A stretch of 64,000 bases of DNA, taken from assembly GCA_017558505.1 (NCBI GenBank), contig JAFYUM010000013.1:96469-160468 (forward strand). Direction: 5' to 3'. The stretch comes from Ruminococcus sp. Lineage in GTDB: Bacteria > Bacillota > Clostridia > Oscillospirales > Ruminococcaceae. Position numbers and translations under genes: made by a program. Below the pieces are notes generated by a model. The model saw nothing but the letters and a program-made list of their open reading frames with translations. It was not told the DNA's origin and searched no databases. Position 1 is the stretch's first letter, and each line of letters opens with the position of its first letter. Positions 52,549 through 61,360 of the stretch are shown piece by piece.

Positions 52549-52577
52549 TTGACAACTATTTATCAATATGATATAAT
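52549..52577 (+). promoter_or_regulatory. Promoter of the MacAB-like exporter operon
   Basis: TTGACA (52549-52554), 17-base spacer, TATAAT (52572-52577). Confidence 0.85.
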
Positions 52578-52613
52578 ATTAAAGTAATTTTATTCAGAAA
52601 GAAGTGTTTATCC

Positions 52614-54023
52614 TTGAAAAATAAAAAAATCCTTACATCTGCATTATTGCTTTCCGCAATGGCAATCAGCTCTACTTCACTTACAAGCTGTGGAACTACA
52701 ACAGCCTCTGCCCCCATCAGAGCTTTCAAGCTTGAAAAACAAGAACTGCTCAACAGCATTTCCGCAACAGGAAGCGTCGACGGCGTCCGCATCGATGTAA
52801 AAAGCGAACAGAATACCAAGGCGATAAAAGTTAATGTGCGCGAGGGCGATTACGTTGAAAAAGGCGATGTACTCTTTGAATTCGACAGCACAGACCTTAA
52901 GGAAAAATATAACAAGCTTTCTTCACAGTACGAAATCGAGGACGACAAAATCAAACACGAGCAATCTATAAACGAAGATAACCTCAATTCTGCAAAACAG
53001 GAAAAACAGGCACTCCTCTCACAGGCACAGCGTAAAATCGACGAGGCTGTTTCTGCCCGTGATGAAGCTGTAAAACGCCGTGAAACATTGTCAAAACAGT
53101 ATGACGACACTTTTGACGAGAGAAACGATCTGACAATACAGCAGAACAACTCAACATCCGATGAAGAATACAACGAGCTTGAAATAAAAATAATTGAAGC
53201 AACAGAAAAGCTTTCGACTCTTGACGCTGAAATCCAACAGCTTGACAGCAATATTCAAATGCTTGAAAACGCTGTCAATGACGCCCGTGATAACTACAGC
53301 AATCAGGAAAGACAGCTTAATGAGGCTATTTCAAATGCAGAAAATACAATCGAAAACGGGAAATTCGTTACTAACTCCGTTGAAAAGGACGAACTGAAAG
53401 AACTGAAAAAACAAATGGAAAGCTGCGTTGTTACAGCTCCCGTTTCAGGCGTTATCGTCGCTCCGCAGGTAATTGAAGGAAGCGTCCCCATGTCGGAAAT
53501 TCTCGTTACTATTGTTGATACTTCCGATCTCTATGTAAATGTAAATATTTCGGAATACGATATTTCCTCCGTCAATAAGGATATGGATGTTATAATCAAA
53601 ACAGCCGCAACAGACACAGATGAAATCAATGGAACTATAAAAAGAATTTCCCATATAAACACTAATTCTGAAGCCGGTGTTACCTATCCTGTTGAAATTG
53701 ACATTGATGAAAAAACACTTAACAAGGATTTATACATAGGAATGACAGCAAGAACTGAAATCATATCAAGCAGAACAGCTGATGTTTTTGCCGTTCCCTA
53801 TGATAGCTTCTCTGAAGATATAACAAATCCTGACGATCTTTACATAATGGTAGCCGAGCCTGATGGTGACAGTTACGTTACAAGAAAAATCAATGTTGAA
53901 ATGGGCGAGGCAAGTTCATATTATGTTGAAATTATTTCCGACGAGCTTGAAGAAGATATGATTATAATTTCCGAGCCCACAGGTCTCAAGGACGGTCAGA
54001 AAATCAATGTGACAATAGAATAA
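52614..54023 (+). CDS. Membrane-fusion/adaptor lipoprotein of a MacAB-type exporter
   Basis: 469 residues, TTG start at 52614. Signal peptide with a lipobox-like LTSC near residue 25. Lipoyl/biotinyl half-motif (VNVREGDYVEKGDVLFEFDS), then a long coiled coil about 90-260 (Lys/Glu/Gln heptads). The second lipoyl half follows (CVVTAPVSGVIVAPQVIEGS) with a beta-barrel region after it. It is the HlyD/MacA-like periplasmic-adaptor type, here outside a Gram-positive membrane. It works with the ATPase and permease that follow and would help export peptides, antibiotics or lipids. Confidence 0.85.
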   Translation: MKNKKILTSALLLSAMAISSTSLTSCGTTTASAPIRAFKLEKQELLNSISATGSVDGVRIDVKSEQNTKAIKVNVREGDYVEKGDVLFEFDSTDLKEKYNKLSSQYEIEDDKIKHEQSINEDNLNSAKQEKQALLSQAQRKIDEAVSARDEAVKRRETLSKQYDDTFDERNDLTIQQNNSTSDEEYNELEIKIIEATEKLSTLDAEIQQLDSNIQMLENAVNDARDNYSNQERQLNEAISNAENTIENGKFVTNSVEKDELKELKKQMESCVVTAPVSGVIVAPQVIEGSVPMSEILVTIVDTSDLYVNVNISEYDISSVNKDMDVIIKTAATDTDEINGTIKRISHINTNSEAGVTYPVEIDIDEKTLNKDLYIGMTARTEIISSRTADVFAVPYDSFSEDITNPDDLYIMVAEPDGDSYVTRKINVEMGEASSYYVEIISDELEEDMIIISEPTGLKDGQKINVTIE

Positions 54024-54037
54024 GGAGTGCAGAAAAA

Positions 54038-54739
54038 ATGTCAGAATCTATTATTCGCATTGATAATGTGGTAAAAACCTTTAACGTGGGAATGGAAAAT
54101 GAGCTTGAAATTCTCCACAAAATCTGCATTGACATAAAAGAGGGTGAATTTGTTTCAATCGTTGGTTCATCAGGTGCAGGTAAATCCACTCTTATGAATA
54201 TCATCGGGCTCCTTGACAAGCCAACACAGGGAAGATATACCCTCAACAGCATTGATACAAGCTATATGAAGGACGACGAGCTGAGTGAAATCCGCAACTC
54301 CCAGATCGGCTTTGTATTCCAGACATTCAATCTCATACCAAGAATGAACGCCCTGAAAAATGTCGAGCTTCCTATGATGTACAAGGGAATCCCCCAGAAA
54401 GAACGTACAGCAAAGGCTAAAAAGCTGCTGGAAATGGTTGGTATGGGCGACAGAATGACTCATCAGCCAAACCAGCTTTCAGGCGGTCAGAAACAGCGTG
54501 TATCTATTGCAAGAGCTATGGCTAACGACCCCGCTATCATTCTCGCTGACGAGCCTACAGGTGCACTTGATACTGTTACAGGCCATATGATAATGGATAT
54601 CTTCCACAGGCTTAACAAGGAAAACGGTAAGACCATCGTCCTTATCACCCACAGCCGTGAGCTTGCACAGGAAACAGACAGAATTATCACCATAAGCGAC
54701 GGAAGAATTGTTTCTGATAAAGGAGGTTACGAATTATGA
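54038..54739 (+). CDS. ABC transporter ATP-binding protein, MacB/LolD type
   Basis: 233 residues. Walker A GSSGAGKST near 43-51, Q-loop FVFQTFNLIPRMNA, signature LSGGQKQRVSIARAMAND, and Walker B IILADEPTGALD. It powers the permease encoded by the next gene, which overlaps it by 4 bases. AAGGAGTG lies upstream of the ATG. Confidence 0.93.
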   Translation: MSESIIRIDNVVKTFNVGMENELEILHKICIDIKEGEFVSIVGSSGAGKSTLMNIIGLLDKPTQGRYTLNSIDTSYMKDDELSEIRNSQIGFVFQTFNLIPRMNALKNVELPMMYKGIPQKERTAKAKKLLEMVGMGDRMTHQPNQLSGGQKQRVSIARAMANDPAIILADEPTGALDTVTGHMIMDIFHRLNKENGKTIVLITHSRELAQETDRIITISDGRIVSDKGGYEL

Positions 54740-56019
54740 CCTTTTTTGAATGTGTAAAAATGGCGTTCCAGTCAATGAAGATGAATAAAATGCGTTCATT
54801 CCTTACTATGCTGGGAATTATCATCGGTATTTCATCTGTTATTACCATTTCAAGTATTGGCAGCACTATTAAAAAGACGGTAAGCAGTTCTCTCTATGGT
54901 ATGGGTATGAATGATATTTATATAAGAGTAATGTCAAATAATGATTTGTCAGGAGAAGAGCCCATTTCGGAAAACGATAAAATTTCAGATGAAATGGTAC
55001 AGGGTCTGCTTGATAAATACCCCGGTGATTATGATTTGCGTGACGAGGAATATCTTTATACTCTTGAGTGCATAGATAACGAAAACGAAGCAAACGCTTT
55101 AGACACCTATGGAGTATATCCGGGATATCTGAAATCATATATGAAGCAAATAATAAAGGGACGAAATCTGACATATCGTGATGTAAAAGAAATGAAAAAT
55201 GTTGCGGTTGTATCAGAAGCCTTTGAAAAACAATACTGTCCTGACGAATCCATTATAGGTAAAACAATTTCTCTTAATGGATTATATAATTTCAAAGTTA
55301 CAGTTGTTGGTGTTTACAACGATAAAACCAATTTGAAATCTCTTGAAAATGGAGAATTAATTTCGACAGAGCTATTAATACCATATTCCCTCGCATTAAA
55401 ACTAAAGGGATTATCAAACCTTAAATCAAGATATGTATACATACAATTCAATCCGCAAAACGACCCAAATGAAATGTATCAACAGGCCGTCGGTTATTTT
55501 GAAAATTTATATAAAAACAACCCCAACGTCACAATATGGAGCTATAACATGTTTGACGATATGAAATACATCACAATAACTATAGATATAATTGCTATAG
55601 CCTTTGCTCTTATTGCGGCTATTTCCCTTATTGTTGGCGGTGTGGGAGTTATGAATATTATGCTTGTAAGTGTTGTTGAACGTACAAGCGAAATAGGTAT
55701 ACGCAAGGCTCTTGGTGCTAAAACCAAATCAATCAAAAGACAATTCGTAACAGAAGCTATAATAATCTGCTCCACAGGTGGATTTTTAGGTATTATATTC
55801 GGGCTTACAGGTAGCTATCTTTTAGGCTATATTGCAAAAATCGCATTAAATACATTTGCTCCTGATGTAGCAATGGCAATAACTATTTCCATATCGTCCT
55901 CAATACCTGCAATAATAATTTCTGTAATATGTTCGGTTTTAATCGGTATAATCTTCGGCTCATCTCCTGCTAAACGTGCGGCAAAGATGAATCCCATTGA
56001 CGCACTCAGATTTGAATAA
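54736..56019 (+). CDS. ABC transporter permease, MacB/FtsX type
   Basis: 427 residues. An N-terminal helix (MRSFLTMLGIIIGISSVITISSI, read as LTMLGIIIGISSVITIS) opens the chain. A large extracellular MacB_PCD domain covers about 50-275, with three C-terminal helices (ITIDIIAIAFALIAAISLIV, GGFLGIIFGLTG, IIISVICSVLIGIIFG). The motif VGVMNIMLVSVVERTSEIGI is diagnostic, and ASPAKRAAKMNPIDALR-like (SPAKRAAKMNPIDALRFE) is at the end. With the preceding ATPase and adaptor it forms a mechanotransmission-type exporter. Confidence 0.93.
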   Translation: MTFFECVKMAFQSMKMNKMRSFLTMLGIIIGISSVITISSIGSTIKKTVSSSLYGMGMNDIYIRVMSNNDLSGEEPISENDKISDEMVQGLLDKYPGDYDLRDEEYLYTLECIDNENEANALDTYGVYPGYLKSYMKQIIKGRNLTYRDVKEMKNVAVVSEAFEKQYCPDESIIGKTISLNGLYNFKVTVVGVYNDKTNLKSLENGELISTELLIPYSLALKLKGLSNLKSRYVYIQFNPQNDPNEMYQQAVGYFENLYKNNPNVTIWSYNMFDDMKYITITIDIIAIAFALIAAISLIVGGVGVMNIMLVSVVERTSEIGIRKALGAKTKSIKRQFVTEAIIICSTGGFLGIIFGLTGSYLLGYIAKIALNTFAPDVAMAITISISSSIPAIIISVICSVLIGIIFGSSPAKRAAKMNPIDALRFE

Positions 56020-56029
56020 TTTTCTCTTT

Positions 56030-56052
56030 GCTGAATATCGCTGATATTCAGC
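56030..56052 (+). terminator. Terminator of the MacAB-like operon
   Basis: 10-bp perfect stem GCTGAATATC / GATATTCAGC with a 3-base loop and a T6 run. Confidence 0.9.
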
Positions 56053-56109
56053 ATTTTTTCTTATTCATCAAAACTTCACATTATTTTTTGTGATTTTTTT
56101 GAAAAACCC

Positions 56110-56138
56110 TTGATTTTTTCAAAAAGATGTGGTATAAT
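56110..56138 (+). promoter_or_regulatory. Promoter of the 6S-like RNA
   Basis: TTGATT (56110-56115), 17-base spacer, TATAAT (56133-56138). Confidence 0.75.
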
Positions 56139-56144
56139 ATATAC

Positions 56145-56343
56145 ATAAAAGGAAATAAAATTTCTGCCTTGTTCGATATATTATAGTTTTTATAATCCAA
56201 CACTTCTAATTAGGGAATTCGGCTCCGTGTGTGGACTGCAGACCTCCCGCCCTGCGGAAGAAGGGAGCGAGAATCATTCGGGCGTTTACCCACCTGCTTC
56301 GTGCGGGTTTTATTCGCTATATGAACGGCAAGGCGGATTTTTT
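56145..56343 (+). ncRNA. ssrS: 6S RNA candidate
   Basis: About 190-200 bases between a good promoter and a T run. A long closing stem pairs TCTGCCTTG (56163-56171) with CAAGGCGGA (56329-56337), and TTC plus ATATA with TATAT plus GAA just inside. Within it lie an AT-rich internal loop, a G+C-rich arm (CTCCC / GGGAG), and a small 3' hairpin ACCCACCTGC / GCGGGT. Size, rod-like fold, an unpaired centre and the 3' CACCTGC-type hairpin are the features of 6S RNA, which binds and restrains sigma-A RNA polymerase. A leader riboswitch for apbE is the alternative. Confidence 0.5.
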
Positions 56344-56356
56344 ATATTTTGATTTT

Positions 56357-56380
56357 AAGCTTCTGTTTATGCAGAAGCTT
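56357..56380 (+). terminator. Terminator between 6S-like RNA and apbE
   Basis: 9-bp stem AAGCTTCTG / CAGAAGCTT followed by TTTTTTT, only about ten bases before the apbE ribosome site. It ends the RNA and may limit read-through into apbE. Confidence 0.8.
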
Positions 56381-56398
56381 TTTTTAAAGGTGATTATT

Positions 56399-57412
56399 TT
56401 GAAAAAAAATCCTTTGCTTCTCACTGTACTCCCGCTGTTCTTATGCAGCTGTACAGATGAAGCTCCCCAAAGCCGTGATATTTTCGCCATGGATACATAT
56501 ATGAACATTGTGGCATACGGTGAAAATGCCGATATTACACTCAATTCAGCCGAAAGTGAAATATACCGCCTTGAAAAAATACTTTCAGTTACAGACGAAA
56601 ACAGCGAGGTGTACAAGCTTAACAATTCACATGGCAAAACCGTTGCCGTATGCGAGGATTTTGTAAATCTCCTCGATTTTTCAACGGGATTTGCTGAAAA
56701 AACAGAGGGCTATTTCGATATCTCCATATACCCTCTACTCCGATTGTGGGGCTTTACAACAGGAGATTATAAAATCCCTACACAGGAAGAAATTGACAAT
56801 ATGCTGAAATATGTTGACTATTCAAAAATAAATACAAATGAAAACGAAGTCACACTCCCCAGCGGATTTGAGGTAGATTTCGGAGCTGTTGCAAAGGGTT
56901 ACACCTCTGATAAGGTTGCAGATATACTCAAAGAAAATGGTATAAAATCAGCAATAATCAATCTCGGCGGAAATGTCCATGCTCTTGGTAAAAAGCCCGA
57001 CGGCTCCATGTGGAATGTTGCTGTTACAAATCCCCTTTCCCCCGATGATACCCTCGGTATTTTAATGGTAACAGATAAAGCTGTTGTTACATCGGGAAAT
57101 TATCAGCGTTATTTCACAGGCGATGACGGAAAAAACTACTGTCACATAATCAACCCGTTCACAGGCTATCCTGTGGAAAACGGTCTTGCATCTGTTACGG
57201 TCATAGGCGAAAGCGGCTTGATGTGCGACACTCTTTCCACAGCTCTTTTTGTTATGGGAAAAGAAAAGGCGGTGGAATTTATGGCTGACCGCCCAAATAT
57301 GTCATATATACTTGCGGAAGAAAACGGAAATATAACAATTTCCGAAAATATTTCCAGACATTTTGAGCTTACTGCCGACTTGCCGCTGGAGGTAGTGGAC
57401 AATGAAAACTGA
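56399..57412 (+). CDS. apbE: FAD:protein FMN transferase, lipoprotein
   Basis: 337 residues from TTG 56399, with AAAGGTG upstream. The longer frame to 56231 crosses the structured RNA and its terminator and is rejected. Signal peptide with lipobox LCSC near residue 16. ApbE motifs: FAMDTYMNIVAYG, EVDFGAVAKGYTSDKVADIL (flavin/Mg site), INLGGNVHALG, VVTSGNYQRYF and HIINPFTGYPV. It attaches FMN to threonine of exported flavoproteins such as Rnf/Nqr subunits or FMN-binding domains. No target is in the window. It overlaps the Gx transporter gene by 11 bases. Confidence 0.92.
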   Translation: MKKNPLLLTVLPLFLCSCTDEAPQSRDIFAMDTYMNIVAYGENADITLNSAESEIYRLEKILSVTDENSEVYKLNNSHGKTVAVCEDFVNLLDFSTGFAEKTEGYFDISIYPLLRLWGFTTGDYKIPTQEEIDNMLKYVDYSKINTNENEVTLPSGFEVDFGAVAKGYTSDKVADILKENGIKSAIINLGGNVHALGKKPDGSMWNVAVTNPLSPDDTLGILMVTDKAVVTSGNYQRYFTGDDGKNYCHIINPFTGYPVENGLASVTVIGESGLMCDTLSTALFVMGKEKAVEFMADRPNMSYILAEENGNITISENISRHFELTADLPLEVVDNEN

Positions 57413-57896
57413 AAAGCTTACACGGCTTGCCCTGCTTACAGCCATAGCCTCTGTCATATTCGTGGTGGAATTGCAGTTCCCCGGCCTTATCCCCATTACC
57501 GGAGTCAAAGCAGGCCTTGCCAATATAATTACGGTTTTTGCCCTGTATAAGTATAAATGGCAGGACGCTGCCCTCGTCACTCTTGCACGAATTATCATCG
57601 GTACAATTTTCGGTGGAAATATTTCCGCCATAATTTACAGCTTATCGGGAGCAACTCTCGCCTTGTCAGCTATGATTATGCTGAAAAAATTCATTCCCCC
57701 AAAATACATCTGGTTATGCGGTACAATAGGTGGAATTTCCCATAATATCGGGCAGATTTTTGCTGCAATCGCCGTTACGGGAACTTTCGCCGTCCTCTCA
57801 TATCTTCCTCTGCTTATCTGTTCAGGCTGTATTGCAGGGGCATTTACGGGACTATGTGCCCAATTTGCAATAAATCACAGATTTGCGAAAAAATAG
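57402..57896 (+). CDS. Gx transporter family membrane protein (ECF-S-like)
   Basis: 164 residues with five or six hydrophobic helices. It opens KLTRLALLTAIASVIFVVEL and contains PITGVKAGLANIITVFAL and GTIFGGNISAIIYSLSGA, the pattern of the Gx transporter / heptaprenyl diphosphate synthase component I family (COG4769). This family often lies beside apbE. It may supply a substrate for flavin or quinone metabolism; the exact substrate is unknown. Confidence 0.8.
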   Translation: MKTEKLTRLALLTAIASVIFVVELQFPGLIPITGVKAGLANIITVFALYKYKWQDAALVTLARIIIGTIFGGNISAIIYSLSGATLALSAMIMLKKFIPPKYIWLCGTIGGISHNIGQIFAAIAVTGTFAVLSYLPLLICSGCIAGAFTGLCAQFAINHRFAKK

Positions 57897-57963
57897 CTTG
57901 CAATTCAGTGTGATAATATGTTATAATAGTATCATAAAAAATGTCGAAAAAGGTGGTTTCTAT

Positions 57964-58656
57964 ATGACTGGTGAAGAAATTAAAAAGGTCTTTCTGATAC
58001 TTCTGGAGTATCTGGGGCCTACGTTAAAAATATTCGGATTTACTCTGCTGTTTTCAATTCCTCTCGGAATGATTGTAGCATTACTGAAAATGTGTAAATT
58101 CAAGCCTATTTCATGGCTTACAAATATCTACATACTCATTATGCGAGGTACGCCTCTTATGCTTCAGGTTATCGTAGCATACTATGCTGTACCCATGCTT
58201 AAACAGAAAGAGTTTTTCAGCTCACTTTTCAGCGGCATAAATATCCAGGACGAAAATTTTATGTTCAACTCAATAATTGTGGCATTCTCCCTTAACTATG
58301 CTGCATATTTTGCCGAAATTTTCCGTGGCGGTATCGAATCCATACCCAAAGGACAATATGAAGCCGCAGCTGCACTCAGTATGACAAAAGGGCAGACATT
58401 CTTCCACATCATACTGCCGCAGGTTGTCAAAAGAGTTGTCCCTGCAAGCTCCAATGAAATAATTACGCTTATCAAGGATACTTCCCTTGCCAATGTAATT
58501 GCATTCGCCGAAATCACACTCAAGGCTAAACAGCAGATGCAGACATACAGCTCCCTCACTCCTCTTTTCATTGCAGGTCTTTTCTATTTCGTCCTTGCAA
58601 TGATTCTCACAGTTATTTCAGCAGCTATTGAGAAAAAGCTGGATTACTACAAATAA
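57964..58656 (+). CDS. Amino-acid ABC transporter permease
   Basis: 230 residues from the ATG at 57964, preceded by AAGGTGG. HisM/GlnP-type permease with about five helices. Signatures: YILIMRGTPLMLQVIVAYY and the EAA loop EAAAALSMTKGQTFFHIILPQ. It forms the membrane channel for polar amino-acid uptake with the ATPase 13 bases downstream. The likely substrate-binding protein is at 61361-62251 on the other strand. A possible promoter, TTGCAA-18-TATAAT, lies at about 57899-57928. Confidence 0.9.
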   Translation: MTGEEIKKVFLILLEYLGPTLKIFGFTLLFSIPLGMIVALLKMCKFKPISWLTNIYILIMRGTPLMLQVIVAYYAVPMLKQKEFFSSLFSGINIQDENFMFNSIIVAFSLNYAAYFAEIFRGGIESIPKGQYEAAAALSMTKGQTFFHIILPQVVKRVVPASSNEIITLIKDTSLANVIAFAEITLKAKQQMQTYSSLTPLFIAGLFYFVLAMILTVISAAIEKKLDYYK

Positions 58657-58669
58657 GGAGGGGTAAACT

Positions 58670-59434
58670 ATGTCAATGCTTGAAGTAAGAAATCTTTCAA
58701 AAAGCTTCGGCTCCAATGAGGTGCTGAAGGATATATCATTCACCGTAAAAAAGGGCGAGGTATGGGCAATAATCGGCCCATCGGGAAGCGGTAAATCGAC
58801 ACTTTTACGCTGTATCAACCAGCTTGAAAAGGCAAGCGGCGGTGAAATTAACGTGTGCGGCAAGGAAATGCTGATAAAAAATAATAACGGTAAAACTGTT
58901 TACGCTCCTGCCAGTACACTTCGTGAAATCAGACTGAATATCGGTCTTGTTTTCCAGAATTTCAACCTTTTCCCCCATATGAACGTACTCCGTAATATTA
59001 CGGAGGCTCCCATTCGTGTGTTGAAAAAGGATAAGGCAGAAGCTGAAAAAACAGCTATGGAACTGCTTGGAAAAATGGGACTTGCCGACAAGGCAAAATC
59101 ATACCCCTGCGAATTATCGGGCGGTCAGCAGCAGCGTGTATCAATTGCCCGTGCTTTGGCTTTACAGCCTGAAATGCTCTTTTTCGATGAACCTACATCG
59201 GCACTTGATCCTGAACTTACAGGAGAAATTCTTAAGGTAATAAAGAACCTTGCCGCCGAGGGTATGACAATGGTTATCGTTACACACGAAATGGGATTTG
59301 CCCGTGATGTAGCCGACCACATAATTTTTATGGAGGGCGGAGTTATCGCCGATGAGGGTACACCCGAAGAATTGTTCGGAGAAAATGCCTCAGAGCGTAC
59401 AAAACAATTCCTTAGCAGATTCAAGAACAACTGA
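58670..59434 (+). CDS. Amino-acid ABC transporter ATP-binding protein
   Basis: 254 residues. Walker A GPSGSGKST near 35-43, Q-loop LVFQNFNLFPHMNVLRNI, signature LSGGQQQRVSIARALALQ, Walker B MLFFDEPTSALDPEL, and the switch His in VTHEMGFARD. Closest in feel to GlnQ/HisP. AAGGAGGGG lies upstream. It partners the permease upstream. Confidence 0.94.
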   Translation: MSMLEVRNLSKSFGSNEVLKDISFTVKKGEVWAIIGPSGSGKSTLLRCINQLEKASGGEINVCGKEMLIKNNNGKTVYAPASTLREIRLNIGLVFQNFNLFPHMNVLRNITEAPIRVLKKDKAEAEKTAMELLGKMGLADKAKSYPCELSGGQQQRVSIARALALQPEMLFFDEPTSALDPELTGEILKVIKNLAAEGMTMVIVTHEMGFARDVADHIIFMEGGVIADEGTPEELFGENASERTKQFLSRFKNN

Positions 59435-59448
59435 TTGGAGGGATATTT

Positions 59449-61308
59449 ATGCCACCTGTAGGAGGTCCGAGAAGGCAGAGTTTTCTCACAGAAGAAGAAA
59501 AGAAAAATCGCCCGAAGGTTACAAAAGAACTGTTGGTGAGAATTTTCTCCTATCTGAAACCATACTGGAAACAACTGCTCATTGTACTTATCGCAATTGT
59601 AATTTCGTCCATATTCAATCTTATGCCATCGGTACTCACCGGTAAAATAATCGACGAGGGACTTATCGGCAGAAGTATGAAAAAGCTTGTACTTTTCATT
59701 GTACTGTCATTGGCTGTAACCCTTGGAGCAAATCTTATCGGCGTTCTTGAAAGCTATATGAACACATGGATTGCACAGCATATCACCTACGATATGCGAA
59801 ACAAGATGTACAAACACCTGCAAAAGATGTCACAACGCTTTTTCACATCCAATAATCAAGGCGATATAATCACCCGAATGACAAGCGATATTGCCGGAGT
59901 ACAGCAGGTTATTACAGGCACTCTTACAAGTATACTTTCCAATTCAATAACTCTTATTGTGGCACTTGTGGTTATGTTCCAACAGAACTGGGTAATGGCT
60001 CTTGTAGGCATTGCGGTTATTCCCCTGTTCATTATCCCCACAAGAAGCGCAGGTAAAACCCGTTGGTCAATTACTACGGAATCACAGGCTTGCAGCGATG
60101 AAATCAACGGTATACTCAACGAAACAATGTCCGTAAGCGGTCAGCTTTTAGTAAAGCTTTTCGGTATGGAACAAGTTGAATACGATAAATACGAGGAAGC
60201 CAACAAGCGCATGGTGAAGCTGAATATCCGTGAGGGTATGGCAGGCCGCTGGTTCAGAGTTGCATTAAGCACATTTTCAAGCATCGGGCCTATGCTCCTT
60301 TACCTTGCTGGTGGTATTCTTATGATGAAATACGACAGCACTCTCACAGTGGGCGATATTACCGTTCTTGTGGCATTGCTTGGCAGAATGTACGGCCCTG
60401 TAAATCAACTGCTTAACATACAGGTTGACTGGATTCGCTCAATGGCGATGTTTACCCGAATTTTTGAATATTACGATATGCCTGTGGAAATAGAATCCCC
60501 TGCTGACGCAATAATTCCTACTGAACCTGCAAAGGGTGAGGTTAAATTTGAAAACGTGGGATTTTACTATGAAAAGGAAAGACAAATTCTTTCAGATGTG
60601 AATTTCACTCTTGAAAGCGGAAAATGTATCGCTGTGGTAGGCCCTTCTGGTTCGGGAAAAAGTACTCTCGTAAATCTTATTCCAAGATTGTGGGACGCTG
60701 TTTCGGGAACTGTCAGCTTTGACAATGTAGATGTCCGTAAGCTTGATTTGTCCTATCTCCGTGAAAATATCGGCATAGTAAGTCAGGAAACATATCTTTT
60801 CAACGGTACAATCCGTGAAAATCTCCTTTACGCAAAGCCCGACGCCACCGAGGAAGAACTGATTGAAGCCTGCAAAAAGGCAAATATCTACGACTTTGTG
60901 GAAAAACAGGAAACGGGACTTGATACAGTTGTGGGCAACCGTGGATTAAAACTTTCAGGCGGCGAAAAGCAGCGTATCTCTATTGCAAGAGTACTGCTGA
61001 AAGACCCTGCACTTATGATATTTGATGAGGCAACATCTGCCCTTGATTCTATATCCGAACAGAAGATACAAGACGCAATTGAGCCGCTTATCGAGTCACG
61101 TACAAGCATACTCATAGCACACAGACTTTCAACTATTCTCAACGCCGATGAAATTCTTGTAATCAATAACGGTGTAATTGCCGAACGTGGCACACACGAT
61201 GAACTGATAACACAGGGCGGTGTGTATGCACAGCTTTATGAAACTCAGTTCTGCAAGAAAGAAAAATCTCAACCCGATGCTTTTGATTATACAGAGGGTG
61301 AGGATTAA
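59449..61308 (+). CDS. ABC exporter, fused membrane and ATPase domains
   Basis: 619 residues. Six-helix type I exporter domain about 30-330 (MRNKMYKHLQKMSQRFFTSN, GDIITRMTSDIAGVQQVI) and a nucleotide-binding domain about 360-590: Walker A GPSGSGKST, signature LSGGEKQRISIARVLLKD, Walker B LMIFDEATSALD, switch AHRLSTI. It would export drugs, lipids or peptides as a homodimer or with an unseen partner. It starts 14 bases after the importer ATPase, so the two are co-transcribed although their functions look unrelated. Confidence 0.92.
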   Translation: MPPVGGPRRQSFLTEEEKKNRPKVTKELLVRIFSYLKPYWKQLLIVLIAIVISSIFNLMPSVLTGKIIDEGLIGRSMKKLVLFIVLSLAVTLGANLIGVLESYMNTWIAQHITYDMRNKMYKHLQKMSQRFFTSNNQGDIITRMTSDIAGVQQVITGTLTSILSNSITLIVALVVMFQQNWVMALVGIAVIPLFIIPTRSAGKTRWSITTESQACSDEINGILNETMSVSGQLLVKLFGMEQVEYDKYEEANKRMVKLNIREGMAGRWFRVALSTFSSIGPMLLYLAGGILMMKYDSTLTVGDITVLVALLGRMYGPVNQLLNIQVDWIRSMAMFTRIFEYYDMPVEIESPADAIIPTEPAKGEVKFENVGFYYEKERQILSDVNFTLESGKCIAVVGPSGSGKSTLVNLIPRLWDAVSGTVSFDNVDVRKLDLSYLRENIGIVSQETYLFNGTIRENLLYAKPDATEEELIEACKKANIYDFVEKQETGLDTVVGNRGLKLSGGEKQRISIARVLLKDPALMIFDEATSALDSISEQKIQDAIEPLIESRTSILIAHRLSTILNADEILVINNGVIAERGTHDELITQGGVYAQLYETQFCKKEKSQPDAFDYTEGED

Positions 61309-61317
61309 TAAAAAAAC

Positions 61318-61350
61318 AACCGTACAGGATTTCATTTTTCCTGTACGGTT
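61318..61350. terminator. Bidirectional terminator between ABC exporter and substrate-binding protein
   Basis: 11-bp stem AACCGTACAGG / CCTGTACGGTT with an A run before and T run after. Confidence 0.88.
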
Positions 61351-61360
61351 TAATTTTTTC

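Noticed and set aside
56145..56343. FMN (RFN) riboswitch before apbE
   Set aside because: The conserved RFN blocks are not visible, while a long closing stem typical of 6S RNA is.
56231..56398. In-frame N-terminal extension of ApbE
   Set aside because: It runs through the structured RNA and an intrinsic terminator. The lipoprotein signal starts cleanly at TTG 56399 with a ribosome site.
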